Shown here: positions 1 through 4,972 of the stretch, piece by piece | Position numbering within the stretch: position 1 is the stretch's first letter | How the letters are laid out: every line of letters begins with the position of its first letter | Source of the DNA: Chloroflexota bacterium | GTDB lineage: Bacteria; Chloroflexota; Anaerolineae; Anaerolineales; Villigracilaceae | Length of the DNA: 7,650 nucleotides | Assembly: GCA_021796315.1 (NCBI GenBank) | Contig: JAJYOH010000276.1 | Span: 1-7,650, forward strand | Reading direction: 5' to 3' | Made by a program: the position numbers and the translations under genes | Notes under the pieces: generated by a model | What the model was told of the DNA's origin: nothing | What the model saw: only the letters and a program-made list of their open reading frames with translations | The model's database searches: none

Positions 1-60
1 TAAAAAAATATAGTTAACCGCCTTTGGCGGGTAAGGTCGTTGGTTGACAAATATAAAAAT

Positions 61-86
61 ATCCCTGCGGACTTGCTCGCCGGGAT
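61..86 (-). terminator. Possible terminator hairpin for the leftward DUF1992 gene
   Basis: ATCCC (61-65) pairs with GGGAT (82-86). After one mismatch, GCGG (67-70) pairs with TCGC (77-80), ending in a G-T wobble, around a 6-base loop. Read on the minus strand, the hairpin runs directly into an A/T-rich stretch with a run of five T (56-60 region), as in an intrinsic terminator. It lies about 140 bases past the stop codon of the minus-strand gene at 224-547, so the link to that gene is inferred. A second small hairpin, CCGCC-TTT-GGCGG (18-30), is also followed on the minus strand by a T-rich stretch and could act as a backup. Confidence 0.35.
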
Positions 87-122
87 TCTCTAAACGTGCC
101 GCGTGCAATTGTTCTTACAAAA

Positions 123-136
123 CTGCCAAATGGCAG
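123..136. repeat. Short near-perfect palindrome, operator-like
   Basis: CTGCCA and TGGCAG form 6-base arms separated by two A's. A 7-base inverted pair, ACATCCG (146-152) and CGGATGT (194-200), lies just downstream. The dyad resembles a site for a dimeric DNA-binding protein, but no plus-strand gene starts nearby and the regulator is unknown. The rest of 1-223 shows no supportable gene. Confidence 0.25.
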
Positions 137-223
137 AAAAGGTCAACATCCGAATGAGAGTAGTATAGCAGGGGAATGACGATTTGTCTATGCCGGATGT
201 GTTAACTATTGGTTAATTGTTTG

Positions 224-547
224 TTACCTTTTTTGACGGTGATTTCGTTCCATTATCAGGCTGAACTCGATCTGCTTCTGCTCGATCTGTTTGCGGATTT
301 CGCTCCGCTTCTTTTCCTCGACCAAAGCGGACTCCACCTTTCTGAGCTTGGCAATCTCTTTGAGCAGTTCCACCTCACGCGGCGCCATCCCGGCATTTTT
401 CAGCAACGAGTACGCCGCGCGGACTTCTTCTAGCGTGTCGAAATAAGCCGTCAGATCGATGGGCTTGCCTTTGCCAGGTAAGTCGTCGAACTCGCCGCGC
501 TGCATGGCTTCCTTGATAATGGATTCAACCGCTTTGTCGAAATTCAT
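224..547 (-). CDS. DUF1992 (DnaJC28-like conserved domain) protein
   Basis: This is a 107-residue protein that corresponds almost entirely to the DUF1992 domain, also known as the conserved domain of DnaJ homologue subfamily C member 28. The hallmark stretch is at residues 9-32: an amphipathic start followed by EAMQRGEFDDLPGKGKPI. A P-x-E-x-x-L-x-x-EI-x-x-L segment follows (56-68), then a long, highly charged helix likely to form a coiled coil (about 60-100). There is no J domain, signal peptide or membrane segment, so it should be cytosolic. The molecular function of stand-alone DUF1992 proteins is not established. The start is the ATG at 547; a GAGG lies 12 bases upstream (complement of 560-563), a rather long spacing. 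The gene is divergent from the ABC1-kinase gene and the two share a 223-base intergenic region that holds an inverted-repeat element. Confidence 0.85.
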   Translation of the reverse strand: MNFDKAVESIIKEAMQRGEFDDLPGKGKPIDLTAYFDTLEEVRAAYSLLKNAGMAPREVELLKEIAKLRKVESALVEEKKRSEIRKQIEQKQIEFSLIMERNHRQKR

Positions 548-563
548 GTGCTGATTCTACCTC

Positions 564-720
564 GTCATTGCGAGCCGCGTTCTGTGCGTCAAAGCAATCT
601 CCGACTTTTGTCATTTTCACCGCGAAGCGCGCTTAAAAAATAATCCTTTGCGCTCTCAGCAGGCTTTGTGGTTCATCTCCACTTGAGGAAGGCTCAGGTT
701 TTCGATCTCCTCGCAATGAC
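564..720. repeat. MITE-like element with 11-bp terminal inverted repeats
   Basis: GTCATTGCGAG (564-574) is matched exactly, in reverse complement, by CTCGCAATGAC (710-720), giving a 157-bp non-coding unit with perfect 11-bp ends. Inside are GCAATCTCC (593-601) and a 10-base palindrome AAGCGCGCTT (625-634). From memory, intergenic repeats with GTCATTGCGAG ends and an internal GCAATCTCC are dispersed in many environmental bacterial genomes; that is recall, not a search. No target-site duplication is visible: the flanking bases differ. The element fills most of the gap between the divergent DUF1992 and kinase genes. Confidence 0.65.
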
Positions 721-744
721 ATCAAATTTTCCCGGTGATACAAT
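716..744 (+). promoter_or_regulatory. Sigma-70-type promoter of the ABC1-kinase gene
   Basis: ATGACA (716-721, five of six matches to TTGACA) is followed by exactly 17 bases and then TACAAT (739-744, five of six matches to TATAAT). A TG one base before the -10 box makes an extended -10 (TGATACAAT, 736-744). Transcription would begin near 751, leaving about 20 bases of leader before the start codon at 771. Most of the -35 hexamer lies inside the right end of the inverted-repeat element. Confidence 0.6.
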
Positions 745-760
745 TCCATCGAACTTTCAC

Positions 761-765
761 GGAGG
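761..765 (+). promoter_or_regulatory. Ribosome binding site that fixes the kinase start
   Basis: GGAGG sits five bases before the ATG at 771. The reading frame could open earlier, at a GTG at 735, but that codon overlaps the proposed -10 region and has no comparable ribosome binding site. The start at 771 is therefore preferred. Confidence 0.8.
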
Positions 766-770
766 CATTC

Positions 771-2462
771 ATGCAGTCAGCAAAGCTACGCGCTCGTTAT
801 CGTTACATTATGTGGTTTTTCACGCGCGCCACAGCCAGTTTTATTTTCTGGGAATTATTTTTGCCGCGTATTGGTCTGCGCGGTATGACGCGCCGCACAC
901 GTTCGGAGCGTTATAAAAAGATCGCGGCCCAATTCCGGGCGATGGCGATTCGCATGGGTGGAGTCATGATCAAGGTGGGGCAGTTCCTTTCGGCGCGGCT
1001 CGATATTCTGCCGCCAGAAATCACCGAAGAACTTGCCGGTCTGCAGGATGAGGTCCCGGCGGAGGATTTCGATGCCATCCGCAAATTGGCGGAGGCCGAG
1101 TTTGGAATGCCGCTCGAAGAGAAGTTTGAGCGCTTCGAGAGCGAACCGCTGGCAGCCGCCTCATTAGGCCAGGTTCACCGCGCCCGTTTACGGGTCGAGG
1201 CGGCCGAGGCGGAGGAGTTTCGCGATGTCGTCGTAAAAATCCAGCGTCCGTTCATCGAGCAATTGATCGATGTTGACTTTTCTGCGTTGCGAAAATTTGG
1301 CGGCTGGCTGCAAAAATATAAACCCATCAGCAAACGCGTCAACGTGACCGCGCTGATCGAAGAATTGTCGGGGACGGTGCATCGGGAAATTGATTATCTG
1401 GCTGAGGGGAAAAACGCTGAACTGTTCAGCAAAAATTTCAAAGACCGAAAGCACGTCCACGTGCCGCGCGTGGTTTGGAGCTGCACCACGGGACGCGCCT
1501 TGACGCTTGAAAATGTTTTTGCGATCAAGATCACGGATTATGAAGCCATCACTGCCGCCGGAATCGACCGCGTGGAAGTGGCGAAGGTTTTGCTGAATAC
1601 CTATCTCAAGCAAATTTTTGAAGACGAATTTTTTCATGCCGACCCGCACCCCGGAAATCTGTTCGTCACGCCTGTGCCCGCCACAAAAAGAAGAAAGGCC
1701 AATTGGCGTTTGACGTTCGTGGATTTTGGTATGGTGGGCGAGGTGCCGGTAAATTTGCGGGATGGACTGCGTGAATTACTGATCGGCATTGGCCTGCGCG
1801 ATTCGGCGCGCGTGGTGAAATCTTATAAGACGTTGGACGTTTTGCTCCCGAGCGCAGATTTGAAGTTGCTCGAAGAAGCCGAAGCGCAGTTGTTCGAGCG
1901 CTTCTGGGGAATGTCGATGAGCGAACTGCGCAAGATCGATCACGCCGAGATGCATCAATTCGCGTTGCAGTTCCGCGAGTTGATGTATGAAATGCCTTTC
2001 CAGTTGCCGCATAATCTGCTGCTGCTCGGGCGCACGGTTGCCATCCTTTCGGGCATGTGTACCGGGCTTGACCCGGACTTCAATATTTGGGAACAGCTTT
2101 CACCGTACGCACAAAATCTTGTGGCGAGCGAGGTCGGTTCGAACTGGGAAGTTTGGCTGGACGAGATCGGGGAGTTATTTAAAGAATTGATCGCGTTGCC
2201 CGCGCAGGCGGGTCGGGTGTTGGCGCGGCTGGAGCGCGGCGACTTGAATGTCAACATGCCGCAAGTCAACCGTCAAATTTATCATCTCGAAGGCGCGATC
2301 AACCGGCTGGTGGGCAGCGTCATTTTTGCGGCGTTCCTGTTTGGCGGTGTGCTTCTTTATCGCGCAGGCGACGTCACGCTCGGTTATGTTTTCTGGGGAT
2401 TGGCCGCCGCGTCCCTCGTGTGGATGGCTTTTCTTTCGCGCGGACATTCCCCATGGCGCTGA
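771..2462 (+). CDS. ABC1/AarF/UbiB-family atypical protein kinase-like membrane protein
   Basis: This 563-residue protein carries all signatures of the UbiB/ABC1/ADCK family. The family-specific KxGQ motif is at residues 68-71 (KVGQFLSARLDILP). The alanine-rich nucleotide-binding loop is at 126-138 (PLAAASLGQVHRA), and the ATP-binding lysine is K156 in VVKIQRP. The catalytic HADPHPGN motif is at 289-296 and the metal-binding DFG at 318-320. Two hydrophobic helices at the C-terminus (about 509-528 and 535-553) should anchor it in the membrane, as in other UbiB proteins. Relatives support ubiquinone biosynthesis in proteobacteria and mitochondria by an unresolved ATPase or kinase activity. In a Chloroflexota-like host the quinone would more likely be menaquinone, so the exact role is open. 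It appears monocistronic, with its own promoter and a terminator at 2550-2590. Confidence 0.92.
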   Translation: MQSAKLRARYRYIMWFFTRATASFIFWELFLPRIGLRGMTRRTRSERYKKIAAQFRAMAIRMGGVMIKVGQFLSARLDILPPEITEELAGLQDEVPAEDFDAIRKLAEAEFGMPLEEKFERFESEPLAAASLGQVHRARLRVEAAEAEEFRDVVVKIQRPFIEQLIDVDFSALRKFGGWLQKYKPISKRVNVTALIEELSGTVHREIDYLAEGKNAELFSKNFKDRKHVHVPRVVWSCTTGRALTLENVFAIKITDYEAITAAGIDRVEVAKVLLNTYLKQIFEDEFFHADPHPGNLFVTPVPATKRRKANWRLTFVDFGMVGEVPVNLRDGLRELLIGIGLRDSARVVKSYKTLDVLLPSADLKLLEEAEAQLFERFWGMSMSELRKIDHAEMHQFALQFRELMYEMPFQLPHNLLLLGRTVAILSGMCTGLDPDFNIWEQLSPYAQNLVASEVGSNWEVWLDEIGELFKELIALPAQAGRVLARLERGDLNVNMPQVNRQIYHLEGAINRLVGSVIFAAFLFGGVLLYRAGDVTLGYVFWGLAAASLVWMAFLSRGHSPWR

Positions 2463-2468
2463 AAGTGA

Positions 2469-2550
2469 TTATTCACCACAGAGTCACACGTGTGCCTGCG
2501 GCTCAGTACAGGCGGAGAGCGCGGAGAAAAAAGAAAATAGTGGTGGATAA
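2469..2550. repeat. Short intergenic element with imperfect 11-base inverted ends
   Basis: TTATTCACCAC (2469-2479) and GTGGTGGATAA (2540-2550) are inverted repeats with a single T-G wobble. Between them lie a perfect 10-base palindrome, CACACGTGTG (2485-2494), a small CCTG/CAGG hairpin (2495-2512), and a purine-rich GGAGAGCGCGGAGAAAA stretch (2513-2529). The pattern CACCACAGAG ... GGAGA ... GAGAAAA resembles a dispersed intergenic repeat I recall from several bacterial genomes. It begins seven bases after the kinase stop codon and overlaps the terminator by one base. Confidence 0.4.
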
Positions 2551-2590
2551 AACAAAACCGCCTCGTTTTTCGGACGAAGCGGTTTTGTTT
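2550..2590. terminator. Strong bidirectional intrinsic terminator between convergent genes
   Basis: A perfect 12-bp stem (2550-2561 with 2579-2590) continues, after one mismatch, with four more pairs (2563-2566 with 2574-2577) around a 7-base loop. The stem has A-rich and T-rich outer arms, so a U-rich tail forms in either direction. It lies 88 bases after the kinase stop and immediately after the stop of the minus-strand 71-residue gene, and would serve both. Confidence 0.85.
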
Positions 2591-2593
2591 CGT

Positions 2594-2809
2594 TTATTCT
2601 TTTTTATCCATGCGCTCGAGGGCGGCATCCAGCACACTGCGGAAGGCCAGCAGCATTTCCTTGCGTGCCTTGTGTCGATGTTCGATAAATTCAGGCGGCA
2701 GGAAACCTTTGATGCTCTCGCGCATTTCTTCGCGCGCGGCGTGGATGTGCTGGCGGGCATCTTCAGGGATGCGGTCAGACATTTTTCGTTTGGTTGTTTT
2801 TTCAGCCAT
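2594..2809 (-). CDS. Hypothetical 71-residue charged helical protein
   Basis: I do not recognise a family. The protein is short and strongly charged: it opens with a lysine/arginine-rich tail (KTTKRK, residues 4-9) and then appears almost wholly helical. A central FLPPEF turn (36-41) separates two amphipathic segments, and the protein ends in ERMDKKE. There is no signal peptide, membrane span or cysteine. Support for a real gene comes from context: a GAGG ribosome binding site five bases from the ATG (complement of 2815-2818), a perfect TATAAT upstream (2834-2839), and a terminator just after the stop. A helix-turn-helix hairpin that binds a partner or nucleic acid is possible but is only inference from composition. 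Confidence 0.7.
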   Translation of the reverse strand: MAEKTTKRKMSDRIPEDARQHIHAAREEMRESIKGFLPPEFIEHRHKARKEMLLAFRSVLDAALERMDKKE

Positions 2810-2833
2810 AAGTACCTCGCTTTCTCTATATTT

Positions 2834-2839
2834 ATTATA
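2834..2839 (-). promoter_or_regulatory. -10 box for the 71-residue protein gene
   Basis: The minus strand reads a perfect TATAAT here, 24 bases before the start codon at 2809, which would give a short leader of about 18 bases. No good -35 hexamer is visible at the usual 16-18 base spacing. The -10 box lies at the edge of the GCCTAAA/GTTAGGC inverted repeat at 2841-2871. Confidence 0.5.
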
Positions 2840-2840
2840 A

Positions 2841-2871
2841 GCCTAAAGTTTGACCACATGCTGTGTTAGGC
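2841..2871. repeat. 31-bp inverted repeat with an attC-like GTTAGGC end
   Basis: GCCTAAA (2841-2847) and GTTAGGC (2865-2871) are complementary over six bases. GTTAGGC matches the integron core consensus GTTRRRY, and on the minus strand the same bases read GCCTAAC, matching the RYYYAAC end. It lies about 60 bases past the esterase stop codon, the position where an integron cassette would carry its attC. At 31 bp it is much shorter than known attC sites (at least about 55 bp), so it could be half of a degraded site or an unrelated hairpin. A separate AT-rich hairpin, AAATTCA/TGAATTT (2900-2918), lies between it and the stop codon and has no T-run. Confidence 0.3.
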
Positions 2872-2932
2872 GCCTTCTTGCAGATAGTCTAATGCTATCA
2901 AATTCATCTCTTGAATTTCCAATTAGCTGCAT

Positions 2933-4240
2933 TCATTTTTCCAAAAACAGAGACGGCGAAGTGTCTTGGAAGTAAACAACAACATCGAAAATTTTTGCTA
3001 AGGCAGCAATTTTGAAATATAATTGAGAGTCATTTGGGAAATACACTGATCCAATCATGCGAAAAGGATGTGGCGCTAATAGCCAATCGGCGGCGGCCGC
3101 GCCGGCCTTGACAGAACGCAGATCCAGGAAGAAGCGCGGCAATCCCGCCTCATGAAAAAAAGACTCGTAACTATCTATCGGCGGCGCATCGACATGGAAG
3201 GTTTGCAGGCTGGTGCTTCCATAGGCATTGAAAGAGCCCTGGTAAAACAAGAAGCCAAAGACTACCATCTGGCTGCCATATTGCTGTTGCAGATAGTCTC
3301 CCATTCTCAGGTGGGGGATCTCGTATCCTGACATGCCAACATGGCCGTTGTGCGCCCATAAAACGATCTTGGCATCCGGCCCAGCCTGATCCAAGATCCA
3401 GCTTACATTTTCTGCCATATAACGGTCACGGATGGGAACGTTGTTGTTTTGGGCAGTGTAATCCTGGTATTGGATGACCACGCGTGCGCTGTGGAGCGCC
3501 CAACTAAATTCCTCAGCGGAGGATCTTGCCGTATAGTCGGCTTGATGCTGGGCAAGCCAATCGTATACGGCCTGCAATTTCGTTTGACAGGCAACGCTGT
3601 TTCCAGGGTAACAAGAGTAATTGTCTGCAACTTGTTTCGCGGCCTGGGGATCGACTTTCTGCATATATTGGCCTATGTTGTTTCTGGCCATTTGACCGAA
3701 CTGCATGTCAAATCCGTAAAAGCTAAGTCTCTGGGTATTACTCGGATTTTCGTTATAGGCACGCATCCATCGGATCATGTCCAGCACTTCCTGCGTGTCC
3801 CACGTCCAGAAATATAGCCCCTTTAAGAGTTCCGCCGGGTCGCCTTCGCCAGTGTGTACATAATCATTTATTCGATTGGCTTCCGGCCAATTGGCTTCCA
3901 TGGCAAACGTATTAAATCCCATCTCTTCGACGAGAAATTCCAGCATCCGGTGCTTCATTTGAAAGAACTCATGTGTGCCATGAGTGGCTTCGCCCAGTGC
4001 TACAATACGCGCATCGACGATTATCTTTTTAAGGGGCATCAAATCGTCGAAACTGCTATTCGGTTCGGTAGTATCAAATGGAATTGCATTAGCTTTCAGC
4101 CACTGGATATCCGCGCTGCGATTAGAGCTAGTTGTCGATTGGATAACCGCAGTAGGTGTAATTGTGTATGTTGATGAATCGGGCACTATACAGGATGCGG
4201 TCAGGAAGACCATGATCGTTGCAAGACTAAGAACTTTCAT
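2933..4240 (-). CDS. Erythromycin-esterase-family protein, exported (probable lipoprotein)
   Basis: This 435-residue protein belongs to the erythromycin esterase (Ere) family. The conserved catalytic or metal-like residues are present: GEATHG at 83-88 (E84, H87), the acidic site in MEANWPEANR (E115), and WAHNGH at 295-300 (H297, H300). Length and domain extent are normal for the family. Unlike the cytosolic resistance enzymes EreA and EreB, it has a signal peptide (residues 1-16) ending in LTASC. Cys17 is a plausible lipidation site, although threonine rather than leucine at -3 is atypical. A serine/threonine-rich linker follows (22-42). An extracytoplasmic hydrolase is therefore likely, but its substrate is unknown; macrolide resistance cannot be concluded. 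The start is secure: AGGAGG lies eight bases upstream (complement of 4249-4254). The coding sequence appears more A/T-rich than its neighbours and is flanked by inverted repeats, hinting at acquisition. Confidence 0.88.
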   Translation of the reverse strand: MKVLSLATIMVFLTASCIVPDSSTYTITPTAVIQSTTSSNRSADIQWLKANAIPFDTTEPNSSFDDLMPLKKIIVDARIVALGEATHGTHEFFQMKHRMLEFLVEEMGFNTFAMEANWPEANRINDYVHTGEGDPAELLKGLYFWTWDTQEVLDMIRWMRAYNENPSNTQRLSFYGFDMQFGQMARNNIGQYMQKVDPQAAKQVADNYSCYPGNSVACQTKLQAVYDWLAQHQADYTARSSAEEFSWALHSARVVIQYQDYTAQNNNVPIRDRYMAENVSWILDQAGPDAKIVLWAHNGHVGMSGYEIPHLRMGDYLQQQYGSQMVVFGFLFYQGSFNAYGSTSLQTFHVDAPPIDSYESFFHEAGLPRFFLDLRSVKAGAAAADWLLAPHPFRMIGSVYFPNDSQLYFKIAALAKIFDVVVYFQDTSPSLFLEK

Positions 4241-4273
4241 TGCCTATTCCTCCTGAACATTGCTGAAAAAAGC

Positions 4274-4358
4274 GCTCAACGGTTAAGGATTGATGCGGCG
4301 GGAAAAGCGAAAATCAAAACGGTGGTAGATTGAGCCGCCGCATCTGTCCGAGTTGAAC
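4274..4358. repeat. 85-bp attC-like inverted-repeat structure
   Basis: The outer ends are GCTCAAC (4274-4280) and GTTGAAC (4352-4358). They match the integron consensus RYYYAAC and GTTRRRY and are complementary apart from one wobble. A short inner pair GGA/TCC (4287-4289 with 4347-4349) follows, and then a perfect 10-bp stem, GATGCGGCGG (4292-4301) with CCGCCGCATC (4335-4344), around a 33-base loop. The order (outer core, unpaired spacer, inner pair, stem, variable loop) is like an attC recombination site. The spacers are uneven (6 versus 2 bases), which is not canonical. Read on the minus strand, the GTTGAGC end lies 33 bases before the esterase start codon. An unrelated hairpin-forming repeat is the alternative. 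Confidence 0.4.
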
Positions 4359-4584
4359 TAAGCGGCACGCCCGAGAACCCAGACCAGCCACTTGCTAAGT
4401 AACTGCGCCTTTCAGTTGGGAATTAAAGATCAAACACTGGCTGAGGCAATCGGCCCAATCAGACATCCACCAATAATTGAGATAATTGTACATGCAAGAA
4501 TAATCTTTTGCAAACAAAACTGAAGCCGGAATCAGCTTCCGAGTGCCAGGCTGGGAAGCGCGGACTTGGTGATTGGTTCGCGCA
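4359..4584. other. Intergenic stretch without a convincing gene
   Basis: Nothing firmly supported is found here. On the minus strand a frame from a TTG at 4513 to a stop at 4430 encodes 27 hydrophobic residues, with the core IILACTIISIIGGCLIG, which look like a signal peptide or single membrane helix. It lacks a ribosome binding site and an ATG, so it may be the debris of a gene or chance. Alternative small hairpins, GAAGC/GCTTC (4522-4539) and GCTTCC/GGAAGC (4535-4559), share one arm. Confidence 0.4.
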
Positions 4585-4880
4585 TCAATCCATCTCTGTA
4601 AAGCGATTTTCTTGGACGATCTTGCGGGCGTTGTTCGGGTCGAAGACTTGTCCGTTCATAACGAGATAAACGCCCTCGGGTAAAGTCCGGACGGCAATGA
4701 TCTCGCCGCCTAAATTGAAATATGCGTCAGTGGTTTTGGAGGCGGCGGTTGCAGTGCTCCGGTCAGAACGATGGTTTTGCTGCGCACCTGTGTGAGCAGT
4801 TTGGCGGCATTTTGCCGTAAGTGGCCTGTGCAGCTGCCATGCAGGAAGATTTTTCCAATTTGTAACTTATTGCCGTCTTG
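4585..4880 (-). pseudogene. Remnant of a small asparaginase-domain gene (truncated, frameshifted)
   Basis: Two adjacent minus-strand frames together rebuild the C-terminal half of a small L-asparaginase-domain protein. The upstream frame (about 4880-4737) contains an HG-x-x-T region and then RSKTIVLTGALQP, the family's KTIVLTGA motif with QP. The downstream frame (4737-4585) continues with KTTDAYFNLGG, then TLPEGVYLVMNGQVFDP and a final ARKIVQENRF, ending at a TGA (4585-4587). These match the usual (S/T)DAxFN, LPxGVYxxMNGxVF and RKN..xRF blocks. A one-base loss in the A-run near 4735-4738 explains the frame change: adding one A restores a correctly spaced motif. The HGTDT catalytic block is degraded to HGSCTG. 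The N-terminal half, with the TGGTI nucleophile region, is absent because the trxB leader begins there. It should not make active enzyme. Confidence 0.75.
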
Positions 4881-4886
4881 TGCATC

Positions 4887-4895
4887 TGATACAAT
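4887..4895 (+). promoter_or_regulatory. Extended -10 promoter candidate for trxB
   Basis: TGATACAAT is an extended -10 element identical to that upstream of the ABC1-kinase gene at 736-744. No good -35 box is visible at 16-18 bases upstream, which extended -10 promoters tolerate. Transcription would start near 4902 and give a leader of about 70 bases before the trxB start. The element lies in or next to the 5' edge of the asparaginase remnant. Confidence 0.4.
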
Positions 4896-4972
4896 ACGGC
4901 TTGGTAATAAGCCGATTCATTATGTTGTCTTTGTTAGCGAGTAAAGCCGCAAGATAAGGTGTTAAAAATAAA

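Noticed and set aside
44..57. TTGACA (44-49) followed by TATAAA (52-57), promoter-like
   Set aside because: The two boxes are only two bases apart, and no -10 box occurs at 16-18 bases from TTGACA.
735..770. GTG start 36 bases upstream of the kinase ATG
   Set aside because: It overlaps the proposed -10 box and lacks a ribosome binding site, while the ATG at 771 has GGAGG five bases ahead.
1188..1649. Open frame of 153 codons on the minus strand inside the kinase gene
   Set aside because: It lies wholly opposite the UbiB/ABC1 catalytic domain, has no recognisable motif and is a shadow of that gene's codon bias.
2420..2869. Plus-strand frame of 149 codons across the terminator and the small minus-strand gene
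   Set aside because: It runs through a strong terminator and an intergenic repeat, has no ribosome binding site, and opposes a better supported gene.
2878..3299. 13-base direct repeat TTGCAGATAGTCT (2878-2890 and 3287-3299)
   Set aside because: One copy is ordinary esterase coding sequence, and one such match is expected by chance in a window of this size.
4430..4513. 27-codon hydrophobic frame on the minus strand starting at TTG
   Set aside because: There is no ribosome binding site, ATG or promoter. It is reported only as a note in the intergenic stretch.
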